From Colwellia chukchiensis (GTDB taxonomy: Bacteria > Pseudomonadota > Gammaproteobacteria > Enterobacterales > Alteromonadaceae): a stretch of DNA of 64,000 bases. Positions within the stretch are counted from its first letter, which is position 1; each line of letters begins with the position of its first letter. The position numbers and the translations under genes were made by a program. The notes under the pieces were generated by a model, which saw nothing but the letters and a program-made list of their open reading frames with translations, ran no database searches and was not told the origin of the DNA. Shown here piece after piece: positions 10,423-20,601 of this stretch. The stretch lies in the NCBI RefSeq assembly GCF_002104455.1, contig NZ_NBOC01000018.1, positions 1 through 64,000 on the forward strand, written 5' to 3'.

Positions 10423-10660
10423 AAAAAATATAAAATCAATCAGGGGAATATTGCCGGCTATCTTAACATTGGCACTGACACGATTCCAGAAAAAACCATA
10501 GAGATCACTTGCATAGTGCAACTCGCACCGTTATAGTTCCTCTTTATGGGGTACTAAGTTTTGCTGTTCATAACTTTTCTTGGTATTACAAGCCAGTAGC
10601 GTAATATTTTCAGTGAATAACGACAAAATATTACCGTAATGTATTGAGAATTATCGCGTC

Positions 10661-10966
10661 ATGAGCCAACACACAGTAACAATCAATGTTGCCAACAAAC
10701 GATTAAAGATCGCTTGTCCTTCGGGCCATGAGTCGGCGCTATTGCAGGCGGCAGACGAGATCAATAAACGCTTAAACCAAGTTGCCAAGCAAAGCCAAGC
10801 GGCAAAAACCCCTGAGCAAGCGTTAGTGATGATGGCATTAAACCTTGCCAATGACCTCATTCAAACTCGCGCTGAAAGTGAGCAAGAGCGCGAAAAAATG
10901 CAAAGCAAAATCGAATTATTACAAGCCACCATAGAGCAAGCCCTTAAGCCAAGTAAAAGCGCATAG
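10661..10966 (+). CDS. zapA: Cell division protein ZapA
   Basis: A 101-residue FtsZ-ring associated protein that bundles FtsZ filaments. It has the N-terminal beta segment (VTINVANKRLKIACPSGHESALLQAADEI) typical of ZapA, followed by a long C-terminal coiled-coil helix (roughly residues 50-95). Divergent from ygfB and upstream of ssrS, exactly the E. coli arrangement. Confidence 0.95.
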   Translation: MSQHTVTINVANKRLKIACPSGHESALLQAADEINKRLNQVAKQSQAAKTPEQALVMMALNLANDLIQTRAESEQEREKMQSKIELLQATIEQALKPSKSA

Positions 10967-11070
10967 TTATTTTTTTATTATTCAACTCTTTTTGCTTCGC
11001 CCTTATTTGCTGAAAGAAACTTCAATTCGCTCAAGCATTAAGCAATCAGGTCTAACAAGTGATAAAAGGC

Positions 11071-11099
11071 TTATAACCCCTGACGATTTTAGCTATAAT
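11071..11099 (+). promoter_or_regulatory. Predicted ssrS (6S RNA) promoter
   Basis: TTATAA (11071-11076) and a perfect TATAAT (11094-11099) are separated by 17 bp. The predicted transcription start falls at 11106-11107, exactly where the 6S closing stem begins. Confidence 0.7.
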
Positions 11100-11105
11100 G
11101 GCTTC

Positions 11106-11284
11106 GACTTCTGGGGTGTTTGTATGCGAACTATGTCCCTGAGCCGATAAGTTTTACCTAAGGATGTTGATTGTTAGCTATTGAGCAAGCCCGGCTCGTA
11201 TCGGGAAGCCTACGGTTAGTATGATATATCCGCCCTGAACACCCGGTGTTCAGGACTATGTGAGCTGCGGCACCTTGGAAGTCA
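11106..11284 (+). ncRNA. ssrS: 6S RNA
   Basis: About 179 nt. The RNA mimics an open promoter and sequesters sigma-70 RNA polymerase. The highly conserved GTCCCTGAGCCGATA block (product-RNA template region), the GCAAGCCCGGCTCG and GGGAAGCCTACGG central parts, the CCTGAACACC/GGTGTTCAGG hairpin and the GAGCTGCGGCACC 3' block are all present. The terminal stem closes between CTTCTGGGGTG (from 11108) and CACCTTGGAAG (11271-11281). It lies downstream of zapA as in E. coli, but fau (ygfA) does not follow; the next gene is murI. Unusually, its 3' half is repeated twice more downstream. Confidence 0.95.
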
Positions 11285-11352
11285 CTCATTTTTTATATCC
11301 CTGACAAACTTGTCACTGTTTCGAACTTTTCCCGACACTCGTTAATAACGCC
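11221..11352 (+). repeat. 6S 3'-half tandem repeat, unit 1 (132 bp, part of 6S RNA)
   Basis: Unit 1 starts at ATGATATATCCGC inside the genuine 6S RNA and covers its 3' 60 or so bases plus about 70 bp of downstream sequence to AATAACGCC. It has the intact CCTGAACACC/GGTGTTCAGG hairpin. It is the presumed ancestor of units 2 and 3. Confidence 0.85.
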
Positions 11353-11493
11353 ATGATATATCCGCGCATCGCTAGCAACACACCCGGTGTTCAGGACTAT
11401 GTGAGCTGCAACAGCTTGGAAGTCACTCATTTTTTATATCCCTGACAAACTTGTCACTGTTTCGAACTTTTCCCGACACTCGTTAATAACGCC
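11353..11493 (+). repeat. 6S 3'-half tandem repeat, unit 2 (141 bp)
   Basis: Repeats unit 1 except that CCTGAACACC is replaced by a longer GCATCGCTAGCAACACACC (net 9 bp more), GCTGCGGC becomes GCTGCAAC, and the closing-stem CACC becomes CAGC. The terminal-stem complement is therefore slightly damaged. Confidence 0.85.
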
Positions 11494-11634
11494 ATGATAT
11501 ATCCGCGCATCGCTAGCAACACACCCGGTGTTCAGGACTATGTGAGCTGCAACACCTTGGAAGTCACTCATTTTTTATATCCCTGACAAACTTGTCACTG
11601 TTTCGAACTTTTCCCGACACTCGTTAATAACGCC
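11494..11634 (+). repeat. 6S 3'-half tandem repeat, unit 3 (141 bp)
   Basis: Differs from unit 2 by one base (CACC restored in CACCTTGGAAG), so by reading the two are nearly identical. It keeps the full complement of the 6S 5' closing stem. A degenerate start of a fourth copy (ATGATAGCAGCGATATATCAGCGC) follows at 11635-11658 and then stops. Confidence 0.85.
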
Positions 11635-11811
11635 ATGATAGCAGCGATATATCAGCGCAAATTTGAAAAAGTAGAGCTAATTTGGCAGTTAGCAAAATGC
11701 CTGGTGTTCTTCGTTATCTGTCTTGAAATAAAGATTGCGCTAGATATCATTTAGCAGTTGATAATATAATTACCGATAGTCATTTAAACTCTTGTAAGTT
11801 GCTTCGCTTTA

Positions 11812-12660
11812 ATGTCAACGAATACGCCAAATCAAAGTCTCGCCTTAAACGCTGCTGTTTCAGCTCAAAACCCAAACCAGGCGCCCATTGCCATACTTGA
11901 CTCTGGTGTTGGCGGCTTATCGATTGCTCAATGTATAAAACAACAACTGCCATATGAAAATTTACTTTATGTGGCTGATACCTTATACGCCCCGTATGGT
12001 GATAAGTCAGCAGCTTTTATTCAGCAACGGCTAAACGAAATTGCCCAGTGGTGTATTACCCGTGATGCCAAAGCGTTGGTTGTCGCCTGCAATACGGCAA
12101 CCGTCAATGCTATCGACCAACTGCGCCAACAAGTTAGCCTTCCCGTTATTGGTGTTGAGCCGGCAATAAAACCGGCCACCAAAATAAGTAAAAATAACAA
12201 AGTGGCGATTTTAGTCACCAAAGCAACGGCGGCAAATCAACGATTTTTAAATTTAGTAGCGCAGTATCGCGATAGCTGTCAGGTGAGCATTCAGCCATGC
12301 CCTGGCCTAGTCGAATTGATTGAGCAAAATAAGCAAGATACTGCTGAGTGTCGGGCACTGTTATCTGGTTATTTGCGACCATTAATGGCTGCTGGCGTTG
12401 ACACCTTAGTGCTGGGTTGCACTCATTATCCGTTAATAATGTCTCTGATCAAAGAAGTATGTGGTAATGAGCTTAATATCATGGAGACCGCTCGCCCTGT
12501 TACCGCGCAATTACAACGTCAACTGACACATTATCAACTGTTAAACGATAGTAACAAGCTAGGTACTAGTCGCTTTTATAGCTCTAAGTTTAATAAGGAG
12601 CAACAGGCATTGTTTAACCATATTTTGCCAGAGCCAGTGCAATTACATTCCTTCCCGTAA
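11812..12660 (+). CDS. murI: Glutamate racemase
   Basis: A 282-residue cofactor-independent racemase that makes D-glutamate for peptidoglycan. It carries the substrate-binding ILDSGVGGLS near residue 30, the first catalytic cysteine in VVACNTATV and the second in LGCTHYPL. Length matches E. coli MurI (285). A TATAAT at 11765-11770 could be its -10 element, but no good -35 matches it. It sits directly after the 6S repeat array and has no close operon partner. Confidence 0.95.
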   Translation: MSTNTPNQSLALNAAVSAQNPNQAPIAILDSGVGGLSIAQCIKQQLPYENLLYVADTLYAPYGDKSAAFIQQRLNEIAQWCITRDAKALVVACNTATVNAIDQLRQQVSLPVIGVEPAIKPATKISKNNKVAILVTKATAANQRFLNLVAQYRDSCQVSIQPCPGLVELIEQNKQDTAECRALLSGYLRPLMAAGVDTLVLGCTHYPLIMSLIKEVCGNELNIMETARPVTAQLQRQLTHYQLLNDSNKLGTSRFYSSKFNKEQQALFNHILPEPVQLHSFP

Positions 12661-12715
12661 TCGAAAACAGGTTTCACGCTTAACTACAATTTTAAATGAT
12701 CTAGCTCAAGCCTAG

Positions 12716-12747
12716 AGACGTTTAGCCATCTAGGCGTAAATAATTCT
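12716..12747 (+). promoter_or_regulatory. MetJ-type operator (tandem met boxes) upstream of metK
   Basis: Four contiguous 8-bp units resemble the met box AGACGTCT: AGACGTTT (7 of 8), AGCCATCT (6 of 8), AGGCGTAA (5 of 8) and ATAATTCT (5 of 8). MetJ binds such tandem boxes cooperatively and represses metK when S-adenosylmethionine is plentiful. No SAM riboswitch motif was seen. MetJ itself is not in this window. Confidence 0.65.
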
Positions 12748-12826
12748 AGGAAAAATTTAACTAAACGGTTAGAATGTCGCTATTAAAAACAACTGTTGTT
12801 TTTTCAATTAATTTTACAGAGGGTTT

Positions 12827-14014
12827 ATGTCTACACACCTTTTTACTTCTGAGTCAGTATCAGAAGGACATCCAGATAAAATTGCCGATCAAATTTCTGA
12901 TGCGGTTTTAGATGCGATTATCGCCCAAGATAAACATGCACGCGTTGCCTGCGAGACTATGGTAAAAACGGGTGTTGCCATTATTTCCGGTGAAGTTACC
13001 ACAACCGCATGGGTCGACCTAGAAAAAATTACCCGTGACGTTATTTCTGAGATAGGTTATACATCGTCAGATGTGGGTTTTGACGGCGAAACTTGTGGCA
13101 TTATGAATTTAATTGGCCAACAATCACCGGAGATTGCCCAAGGTGTTGATAGATCCAAGCCTGAAGAGCAAGGTGCAGGTGATCAAGGTTTGATGTTTGG
13201 CTATGCCACCAATGAAACTGAAACGCTAATGCCAGCCCCGCTTTATTACTCACACCGCTTAGTAGAGCGCCAAGCTGAAGCGCGTAAGTCTGGAGTTTTA
13301 CCTTGGTTACGTCCCGATGCCAAAAGCCAAGTGACTTTCATTTATGAAGATAACAAGCCAGTTGCCATTGACACTGTGGTGTTATCTACGCAACACAACC
13401 CTGATATTAAGCAAGATGACCTACACAACGCGGTGATGGAAAACATAATCAAGCATGTCTTGCCTGAAGAATTATTGACTAAAGATACTAAGTATCATAT
13501 CAATCCAACCGGTCGTTTTGTTATTGGTGGTCCGGTGGGTGATTGTGGTTTAACGGGCCGAAAAATTATTGTTGATACCTATGGCGGCATGGCACGTCAT
13601 GGTGGTGGTGCGTTCTCAGGTAAAGATCCATCAAAAGTTGATCGCAGCGCCGCATACGCTGGGCGTTATGTAGCAAAAAATATTGTCGCTGCAGGCCTTG
13701 CTGATCGTTGTGAAATTCAAGTCTCCTACGCAATAGGAGTTGCAGAGCCTACCTCAATTTCCATTGATACCTTTGGTACAGGTAAAGTCTCTGAGCAGCG
13801 CTTAGTTGAATTGGTGCGTGAGCATTTTGACTTACGCCCATATGGCATTACCAAAATGTTAGACTTACTACACCCTATGTATAAACAAACGGCCGCTTAT
13901 GGTCACTTTGGTCGCGAGCCATTTGAAATGACCATAGGTGATGACACCTTTACCGCTTTTAGTTGGGAAAAAACCGACAAAGCAGAGGCATTACGCTTGT
14001 CCGCTGGCATTTAA
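12827..14014 (+). CDS. metK: S-adenosylmethionine synthetase
   Basis: A 395-residue enzyme that makes SAM from methionine and ATP. It shows the N-terminal [21 protein letters not shown], the [15 protein letters not shown]-binding signature and the [21 protein letters not shown]-loop-like motif. A good ribosome site (AGAGGG) precedes the ATG. It is a single gene with its own MetJ-like operator and terminator. Confidence 0.98.
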   Translation: MSTHLFTSESVSEGHPDKIADQISDAVLDAIIAQDKHARVACETMVKTGVAIISGEVTTTAWVDLEKITRDVISEIGYTSSDVGFDGETCGIMNLIGQQSPEIAQGVDRSKPEEQGAGDQGLMFGYATNETETLMPAPLYYSHRLVERQAEARKSGVLPWLRPDAKSQVTFIYEDNKPVAIDTVVLSTQHNPDIKQDDLHNAVMENIIKHVLPEELLTKDTKYHINPTGRFVIGGPVGDCGLTGRKIIVDTYGGMARHGGGAFSGKDPSKVDRSAAYAGRYVAKNIVAAGLADRCEIQVSYAIGVAEPTSISIDTFGTGKVSEQRLVELVREHFDLRPYGITKMLDLLHPMYKQTAAYGHFGREPFEMTIGDDTFTAFSWEKTDKAEALRLSAGI

Positions 14015-14023
14015 TATCTCGAC

Positions 14024-14052
14024 AAAAAACCGCTCAATGAGCGGTTTTTTTT
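14024..14052. terminator. Rho-independent terminator between metK and the RND gene
   Basis: The stem ACCGCTC/GAGCGGT, extended by A and T runs on either side, has an AAT loop. The A/T runs allow termination of both metK (plus) and the convergent RND operon (minus). Confidence 0.85.
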
Positions 14053-14090
14053 ATTGCTGGTTTTAGTTTTTCAGCTTTATGAGCTATGAG

Positions 14091-17000
14091 TTATAGCTTA
14101 TCCTGTTCTGCCACCACTGTGGTTTTGCCGTATTCACGCATTCGCTGCACCATCATATAAAAATACGGTACGAATAAGGTGCCAAAAATGGTTGCTGAAA
14201 TCATTCCGGCCAGTACAGTAACCCCTAATGAAATACGACTGCCCGCACCAGCGCCTGATGCTAATACCAAGGGCAGCACTCCTAATATAAATGACAGTGC
14301 CGTCATTAACACCGCACGAAAGCGCATGCGCGCTGCACTTAGTGCTGCTTCGTTAATACTTAAGCCCGCGCTACGCTGGCTCATGGCAAATTCAACAATT
14401 AAGATTGCGGTTTTAGTGGCCAGACCAATTAATAGTATGAGCCCTACTTGTGCATAGATATTATTGCTCATTCCCAGTAGATATAACGCCAACATTGCCC
14501 CAAATACCGCTAAAGGCACTGCGGCAATCACGGCAAACGGTATGGTCCAACTTTCGTATTGCGCTACTAAAAACAAATACACAAACACGATCGCCAAGGC
14601 AAAAAGTATTGGTGCTAAATTGCCTGCTTCTAACTCTTGTTTGGACTGTCCCGACCACTCAAAAACATAGCCTTGCGGTAAATTAGCGGCCAATTCTTCC
14701 ATCGCAGCAATGGCTTGCCCTGACGAAAAGCCCGGTGCTGCTTGGCCACTTATTGATGCACTTCGATACAAGTTAAAGTGACTTATAGTGGTAGGTCCTA
14801 AAATTGGCTTAAGCGTTGCTAACGTCGTTAACGCCACCATTTCCCCCTTATTATTGCGCACATAATAATGCCGCAGGTCGGTGGGATCTTTACGAAACGA
14901 GGCTTCCGCTTGCAGTGTCACTTTATAAGTGCGACCAAACTGACTAAAGTCATTAACATACATAGAGCCCAGCTGCGCTTGTAAAGTGGCAAAAATATCA
15001 GATAAAGCCACCCCTTGCGCTTTTGCTTTATTTCTATCTACTTCAAGAAAGTACTGCGGCACATTAGCGCGATAGGTGCTAAACACTCGGCTTAATTCTG
15101 ACCGTTGATTCGCATCATAAATCAATCCATTCATAACCTGCGCTAAATTCGCAGGACTGCGCCCTTCACTGTCTTGTAATTTAAATTCAAAACCTGAGCT
15201 TGTCCCTAACCCTGGAATGGCGGGTGGATTAAACAACATAATTTGTGCATCAGGTATGGTCCACAATTGCGCCATTAAACGTGAAATAACCGCATTTAAC
15301 TTAAACGCGGGATCAGAGCGATGCTCCCAATCTTTTAAAATGATGATACCTAGGGCATTGTTAGAGCCTGGACCACCAATTAATGACACGCCTGAGACAG
15401 TAACAAGATCGGTTACCGCTGCATCTTGCTTGATAATAGGAGTAATTTTTGCCAATAAGGCTTGGGTGCGATTACTCGAGGCGGCATCTGGCAACTGGAT
15501 ATCAAGAAAAATAAAACCTTGATCTTCTTCTGGTACAAAGGCGGTCGGAACTTCTTTTGCTAACCAAGCCGTGGCAGCAAACATGATGATAACTAAGCTA
15601 CCTATGCGCAATGAACGCTTTAAAAGCCAATTAACAGCGCCCGTATATTGCGTTGTGCTTCGTCCTAACAAACGCTCAAAGGGGAGCAACCAAGAAACAG
15701 GCTTTAATTTTTCTGCACTTAATAACACCGCACATAACGCTGGGCTTAAGGTTAAGGCAGTGATTGAAGATATAAGCACGGCAAATGAAATGGTAACCGA
15801 AAACTGCTTATACAGCTCACCCGTTATGCCTGGCATAAAGGCCACAGGCACAAACACCGCCATTAACACTAAAGTGGTAGCAATAATTGGAGCGGTGACT
15901 TGCGCCATAGCTTTAGTTACCGCGGCTTTTATCGCTAAACCTTCTTCTTTAAGGATACGTTCAACATTTTCAATGACAATAATAGCGTCATCAACCACTA
16001 TACCTATCGCCAATACCAAGCCAAATAAAGTGATGGTATTAATCGAGTAACCCATTATTTGCATAAAAGCAAAAGTGCCAATTAATGACACCGGAATGGC
16101 AATCGCCGGAATAATAGTTGCGCGCCAGTTTTGCAGAAATAAAAACACCACTAAAATAACCAAGGCAACCGCTTGGTAAAGCGTAACTTTAACTTCGTCA
16201 ATAGAACGGATGATAAATTCTGTAGTGTCATAGGGTATGGCATATTTTAAGCCATCGGGAAAACGCGTGGCGAGTTCAGCAATCGCAATTTTTACTTGTT
16301 CTGCCACTTGCGTCGCATTTGCGCCTGGCAACTGATAAATCACTATAAACGCGGTTTCATTACCATTTAAATGTGCTTGCACGCCATAGTTTTCAGAGCC
16401 TAGCTCTAACCGAGCAATTTCTGATAGACGGATAAAGTTGCCGTCTGAGTCTGCGCGAATAATAGTTTGGCCAAACTCGGCCGCTGACTTTAAGCGTCCT
16501 TGTGCTTGAATGGCGTACTCAAATTGTTGATTGGGTAATGACGGGCTCGCCCCAAGTTTACCAGCAGCGACAATTAAGTTTTGCTCTCGCAGTGCTTGTC
16601 TTACCTCTGTGACGGTAATACCTAACGATGTCATGCGATCTGGGTTTAGCCAGGCGCGCATACTGTAATTCATATTGCCCATGACACTGGCAGCCGCCAC
16701 GCCTGGAATACGCCCTAATGGCTCGGTCAAATAGTTAGTTGCATAATTACTGAGAAATAATTGATCAATATTGTCTTGCTCTGAAAACAAGGTGATGGCC
16801 ATCAACATTGCACTAGATTTTTTCTTAACACTTACCCCAATCTGCATCACCTCACTGGGTAAAGAGTTCTGTGCTAAAGCGACACGGTTTTGCACATTCA
16901 CTTGCGCAATATCGTCATCAATACCCACTTTAAAAAATACCGTAATGGTGGCACTGCCATTATTTGACGCACTTGACTCAATATACAGCATGTCTTCCAC

Positions 17001-17216
17001 GCCATTGATCTGCTCTTCAAGCGGTCGAATAACTGACTCTTCAACCACTTGCGCACTGGCGCCTGGATAAACCGCGGTAATTTCAACTTGCGGTGGGGTA
17101 ATTTGTGGGTACATGTTTACCGGCAGTAACATCATGGCAATTAAGCCGGCTAAACTAAGCAGTATGGCGATAACAAATGCCAGTTTGGGGCGATTAATAA
17201 ATACCTTGCTGATCAT
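14091..17216 (-). CDS. RND-family multidrug efflux pump, inner-membrane transporter (AcrB/MexB type)
   Basis: A 1041-residue proton-driven drug exporter of the HAE1 family. The first transmembrane helix follows [10 protein letters not shown], the proton-relay aspartates lie in [22 protein letters not shown] (about residues 400-420), and two large periplasmic loops and twelve predicted helices fit the family. It is 10 bp downstream of its membrane-fusion partner. No outer-membrane channel gene lies beside it, so a TolC encoded elsewhere is the likely partner. No regulator gene is adjacent. The substrate cannot be told. Confidence 0.93.
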   Translation of the reverse strand: MISKVFINRPKLAFVIAILLSLAGLIAMMLLPVNMYPQITPPQVEITAVYPGASAQVVEESVIRPLEEQINGVEDMLYIESSASNNGSATITVFFKVGIDDDIAQVNVQNRVALAQNSLPSEVMQIGVSVKKKSSAMLMAITLFSEQDNIDQLFLSNYATNYLTEPLGRIPGVAAASVMGNMNYSMRAWLNPDRMTSLGITVTEVRQALREQNLIVAAGKLGASPSLPNQQFEYAIQAQGRLKSAAEFGQTIIRADSDGNFIRLSEIARLELGSENYGVQAHLNGNETAFIVIYQLPGANATQVAEQVKIAIAELATRFPDGLKYAIPYDTTEFIIRSIDEVKVTLYQAVALVILVVFLFLQNWRATIIPAIAIPVSLIGTFAFMQIMGYSINTITLFGLVLAIGIVVDDAIIVIENVERILKEEGLAIKAAVTKAMAQVTAPIIATTLVLMAVFVPVAFMPGITGELYKQFSVTISFAVLISSITALTLSPALCAVLLSAEKLKPVSWLLPFERLLGRSTTQYTGAVNWLLKRSLRIGSLVIIMFAATAWLAKEVPTAFVPEEDQGFIFLDIQLPDAASSNRTQALLAKITPIIKQDAAVTDLVTVSGVSLIGGPGSNNALGIIILKDWEHRSDPAFKLNAVISRLMAQLWTIPDAQIMLFNPPAIPGLGTSSGFEFKLQDSEGRSPANLAQVMNGLIYDANQRSELSRVFSTYRANVPQYFLEVDRNKAKAQGVALSDIFATLQAQLGSMYVNDFSQFGRTYKVTLQAEASFRKDPTDLRHYYVRNNKGEMVALTTLATLKPILGPTTISHFNLYRSASISGQAAPGFSSGQAIAAMEELAANLPQGYVFEWSGQSKQELEAGNLAPILFALAIVFVYLFLVAQYESWTIPFAVIAAVPLAVFGAMLALYLLGMSNNIYAQVGLILLIGLATKTAILIVEFAMSQRSAGLSINEAALSAARMRFRAVLMTALSFILGVLPLVLASGAGAGSRISLGVTVLAGMISATIFGTLFVPYFYMMVQRMREYGKTTVVAEQDKL

Positions 17217-17226
17217 AACTTGCCCC

Positions 17227-18420
17227 TTACTGTGCTGGCTGGTCGGTTATTACACCTGTTAGGGGATCTACCTGTTTATTAACTGGCGTCACCACTATAC
17301 CGTTACGCACTTTTTGCAAGCCTTCAATAATCACACGCTCGCCTGCTTTTAGCCCTGACTCAACCGCCCACATGGCATTAATACGTCGGCCTAAGGTAAC
17401 AATACGTTGTACAACTTTGTTATCACTATCAACCACTAATACAAATTTACCTTGCTGGTTTTCTTGCACCGCGGCTTGCGGTATTAACGCCATATCCGAT
17501 TTCGCTTTGGTTTCAACAATTAAGGTAACAAAAAGCCCAGGTAAAATGATTGCATCAGGGTTAGCAAACTCTGCTCTTAACTCGACATTGCCCATGCCTT
17601 GCTCAATTTTAGTATCGGCAAAAAATATCTTGCCTGCTTGTGGGTACATAGTATTGTTGGGCAGTCTTAAGCGGATATCAAAAAGATCATCCGCGTCAGT
17701 TTGGTTATTGCGTTTGTTCTGCAAATAAGTAATAAAATTACTTTCTTCAAAGCCAAAGCTAACATAGATAGGATCGGTTGCGGTTAACACAGCTAACGCC
17801 CCCGTTTGTGGGCCAACAATATTGCCAACGCCATAGTTGGCTTGGCCTATATGCCCAGAAAATGGCGCTTTTATAGTGGTATAACTTAAGTTGAGCTCTG
17901 CTTGCGCTAATGCCGCTTTTGCAACGTTAACGGCGGCTTTTGCTTGTGCGTCTTTAGTAATTAACCTGTCTAAATCAGACTGAGAAATATAGCCCTGTTT
18001 AGCCACATCTCTGCCACGTTTCAGGTCGCGTGCAGCTCCCTGAGCACCCGCTATTTTGCTGGCTAAATCTGCTTTTGCCGACGCTAATGCGCTAATATAG
18101 GCTGTTGGGTCAATTTTAAATAATACTTGTCCTTGCGAAACAACTGAGCCTTCTTTAAATGACTGTGCAATAAGTTCGCCTTCAACGCGTGCAATTAGTT
18201 GCGCTGTTCTTGATGCCATAGTACGCGCGACAAACTCTCGATATTGTCCTATTTTTTCGATATTAACCTGATAGGTAGACACAGCAGGTGGCGGTGCTGT
18301 GTGTGAGCTCGACTGTTTATCACCGCAAGCTGACAATAAACATAAAACACTAAGTAGTACACACTTTGTGACTAGCCGAATGGAAGACAACGTAAATTTA
18401 TTTTGCAGTTGAATAAGCAT
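17227..18420 (-). CDS. RND efflux periplasmic adaptor (membrane fusion lipoprotein)
   Basis: A 397-residue HlyD/AcrA-type adaptor. The N-terminal signal with lipobox LLSAC (about residue 32) marks it as a lipoprotein. Then come the biotinyl-lipoyl half-motifs ([24 protein letters not shown] and [12 protein letters not shown]) flanking a helical hairpin, and beta-barrel domains. I chose the ATG at 18420, seven bases after an AAGGAG ribosome site; the preceding TTG is less likely. It forms a two-gene operon with the RND pump. Confidence 0.92.
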   Translation of the reverse strand: MLIQLQNKFTLSSIRLVTKCVLLSVLCLLSACGDKQSSSHTAPPPAVSTYQVNIEKIGQYREFVARTMASRTAQLIARVEGELIAQSFKEGSVVSQGQVLFKIDPTAYISALASAKADLASKIAGAQGAARDLKRGRDVAKQGYISQSDLDRLITKDAQAKAAVNVAKAALAQAELNLSYTTIKAPFSGHIGQANYGVGNIVGPQTGALAVLTATDPIYVSFGFEESNFITYLQNKRNNQTDADDLFDIRLRLPNNTMYPQAGKIFFADTKIEQGMGNVELRAEFANPDAIILPGLFVTLIVETKAKSDMALIPQAAVQENQQGKFVLVVDSDNKVVQRIVTLGRRINAMWAVESGLKAGERVIIEGLQKVRNGIVVTPVNKQVDPLTGVITDQPAQ

Positions 18421-18423
18421 CAA

Positions 18424-18799
18424 CTAACTCCTTTATTATAAATAGTTAATCTCGGCTAGCACAGGTTAACCCATTCGAGATTTTTGAGGTGGGGTATAGT
18501 ACAGCAGGCTTTAATTAATACCGTAAATATTTGTAACGTCAACGATATAGCATAAACGCTTAGCGCTTTATGTGCATCTACTGCCATGTCCCATATAAAA
18601 AATATAGTATTGGCTTCGCCATTTAGATATGTCGTGACAAAATAAAAATTATATTTTTGCTAAACAATTGAATTTACTATCTGTTGCCCTTACTTACAGG
18701 CTATATTGACATTGTAGTGGGTTTTCTCTTTAGTTACGCATTTTGTGCAGCTAAGCAAGCAATTAAGCCCGTGTGAGTTACAACCATTGACCAGTAATT
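18424..18799. other. Divergent intergenic region, RND operon / rsmE
   Basis: About 390 bp between the adaptor gene and rsmE. It holds the predicted rsmE promoter and presumably the efflux promoter. I see no repeat clear enough to name as a TetR-type operator, and no small ORF with a good ribosome site. Confidence 0.5.
18706..18734 (+). promoter_or_regulatory. Predicted rsmE promoter
   Basis: A perfect TTGACA (18706-18711) is followed after 17 bp by TTTAGT (four of six matches to TATAAT). This gives a leader of about 70 nt before rsmE. Confidence 0.4.
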
Positions 18800-18811
18800 T
18801 TGGAAGTTTTT

Positions 18812-19558
18812 ATGCGCAATCCTCGTATTTACCAAGCTGAGCCCTTTGTTGTCGGGCAAAAGCAGACACTAGATGAAGATGCCTTTGGCCACGCTGTACG
18901 AGTGTTACGCCTTAAAAATCAAGATGAAATCACGCTATTTAATGGCATTGCCGAGCCGCAAGGGTATTTTGAGTATCATGCTACACTTTGTAATGTCAGT
19001 AAAAAAAGTGCTGACGTTGAGATAATCAGCAAACGTATGGTTGACAATGAGTCACCGCTAAATATTCATTTAGGCCAAGGTATTTCGCGTGGTGAACGTA
19101 TGGATTTTACCCTACAAAAATCAGTTGAATTAGGGGTAAATACCATCACACCTATTTTTACCGAGCGATGTGGCGTAAAACTCAGTGGCGAGCGATTGGC
19201 AAAGAAGCATCAGCAATGGCAAAAAATTGTCATTAGTGCCTGTGAGCAAAGTGGTCGCTGTGTGGTTCCTAACGTTGCAACACCTATGACGTTAAGCGAC
19301 TGGCTACAACAACAAAGCTCGGCATTAAAGCTAAACTTACACCCTAGGGCACAGCACTCAATAATGAGTTTACCTATTGAAAATCAGCGTGTGCGGCTAC
19401 TTATTGGGCCAGAAGGCGGATTAAGTGCTGATGAAATTGCCCTTGCTAGTGACGCTGGCTTTCACAATGTTTTACTTGGTCCGCGAGTACTCAGAACAGA
19501 AACCGCCGCCCTTACTGCCATCACGGCATTACAGTGTCGCTACGGCGACTTAATTTAA
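18812..19558 (+). CDS. rsmE: 16S rRNA m3U1498 methyltransferase
   Basis: A 248-residue SPOUT-fold methyltransferase for U1498 of 16S rRNA. The start MRNPRIYQAEPF matches the MRIPRIY start of E. coli RsmE, and a TGGAAG ribosome site sits six bases before this ATG, so I prefer it to an upstream TTG at 18800. The knot motifs LLIGPEGGLS and LGPRVLRTETA, which bind SAM, are near the C-terminus. It begins the conserved rsmE-gshB-yqgE-ruvX cluster. Confidence 0.96.
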   Translation: MRNPRIYQAEPFVVGQKQTLDEDAFGHAVRVLRLKNQDEITLFNGIAEPQGYFEYHATLCNVSKKSADVEIISKRMVDNESPLNIHLGQGISRGERMDFTLQKSVELGVNTITPIFTERCGVKLSGERLAKKHQQWQKIVISACEQSGRCVVPNVATPMTLSDWLQQQSSALKLNLHPRAQHSIMSLPIENQRVRLLIGPEGGLSADEIALASDAGFHNVLLGPRVLRTETAALTAITALQCRYGDLI

Positions 19559-19582
19559 TATCTAGATAATTTAGGAAATAAC

Positions 19583-20536
19583 ATGAGCATAAAAATTGGC
19601 GTTGTCATGGACCCTATTACCGAAGTCAAAGTAAAAAAAGACTCGTCAATGGCAATGATGTTAGAGGCACAAGCACGAGGCTATGAAATTTATTATATGG
19701 AGATGCAAGATCTCTATCTAGAGCAAGGGGTTTGTCGCGCAACAACAGCCAAAATTACGGTCTATGATAACAGCGAACACTGGTATGATCTTGGCGCCAA
19801 AGAAGACATTAATGTAGCTGACTTAGATGCGGTATTAATGCGTAAAGATCCGCCTTTTGATACCGAATATATTTATGCCACTTACATGTTAGAGCGGGCA
19901 GAATTAGCCGGCACCTTAATTGTTAATAAACCACAAAGTTTACGCGATTGTAATGAAAAATTATTTACCGCTTGGTTTCCTGAGTTAACCGCGAAAACAC
20001 TGGTAACACGCAACAATGAAAAAATCAGAGCATTTCATAAAGAAAACAAAGATGTCATCATTAAACCCTTAGATGGTATGGGCGGCTCGTCAATCTTTCG
20101 CATTGGCGAAAATGACCCTAATGTTGGTGTGATCTTGGAAACTTTAACTGCACATGCAACACAATATGCTATGGTTCAAGAGTATATGCCTGAAATTATT
20201 GACGGTGACAAACGCATTTTAATTGTCAACGGCGAGCCAATGCCATATTGCTTAGCGCGCATTCCTGCGCAAGGTGAAACACGCGGTAACTTGGCTGCAG
20301 GTGGTCGTGGTGAAGCGCGACCATTAAGTGCCAGCGATAAACTGATTGCGGAAACAATCGCACCCGAATTGAAAAAACGCGGCTTATTCTTTGTTGGTTT
20401 AGATGTTATTGGTGATAAGGTCACCGAGATCAATGTCACCAGCCCTACTTGTATTCGAGAAATAGAAGCCGCATATCCCATTAATATCAGCGGTAAATTA
20501 ATGGATGCGATTGAACAAAACATTCGCCAACGCTAA
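19583..20536 (+). CDS. gshB: Glutathione synthetase
   Basis: A 317-residue ATP-grasp ligase that joins gamma-glutamylcysteine to glycine. It starts with KIGVVMDPI and KKDSSMAMM, has the ATP-grasp lysine in VIIKPLDGMGGSSIFR, and the C-terminal GLDVIGDKVTEINVTSPT, all family hallmarks; length equals E. coli GshB. It lies 24 bp after rsmE with a good GGAAATAAC leader, so probably co-transcribed. Confidence 0.98.
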   Translation: MSIKIGVVMDPITEVKVKKDSSMAMMLEAQARGYEIYYMEMQDLYLEQGVCRATTAKITVYDNSEHWYDLGAKEDINVADLDAVLMRKDPPFDTEYIYATYMLERAELAGTLIVNKPQSLRDCNEKLFTAWFPELTAKTLVTRNNEKIRAFHKENKDVIIKPLDGMGGSSIFRIGENDPNVGVILETLTAHATQYAMVQEYMPEIIDGDKRILIVNGEPMPYCLARIPAQGETRGNLAAGGRGEARPLSASDKLIAETIAPELKKRGLFFVGLDVIGDKVTEINVTSPTCIREIEAAYPINISGKLMDAIEQNIRQR

Positions 20537-20548
20537 CGCATAAAATTA

Positions 20549-20585
20549 GCGCTAAAGCCCGCTGACTTTAGCGCACTGTTTTTGA
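20549..20585 (+). terminator. Possible terminator after gshB
   Basis: A 9-bp perfect stem, GCGCTAAAG (20549-20557) and CTTTAGCGC (20566-20574), is followed by ACTGTTTTTG. The T-run is short and offset, so termination may be partial before yqgE. Confidence 0.55.
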
Positions 20586-20601
20586 TGATAGAGGTATATT
20601 T

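Noticed and set aside
10423-10521. Longer start for the ygfB gene
   Set aside because: The extra 33 residues do not fit the family length or start, and there is no ribosome site.
11221-11634. CRISPR-like array at the 6S locus
   Set aside because: The whole unit repeats (132-141 bp) with no unique spacers, and it contains the 6S 3' end.
12661-12826. SAM riboswitch before metK
   Set aside because: No SAM aptamer motif; tandem met boxes explain regulation better.
15571-16050. 159-codon frame antisense to the RND pump gene
   Set aside because: It is an overlap of the well-supported RND coding frame and shows no family features.
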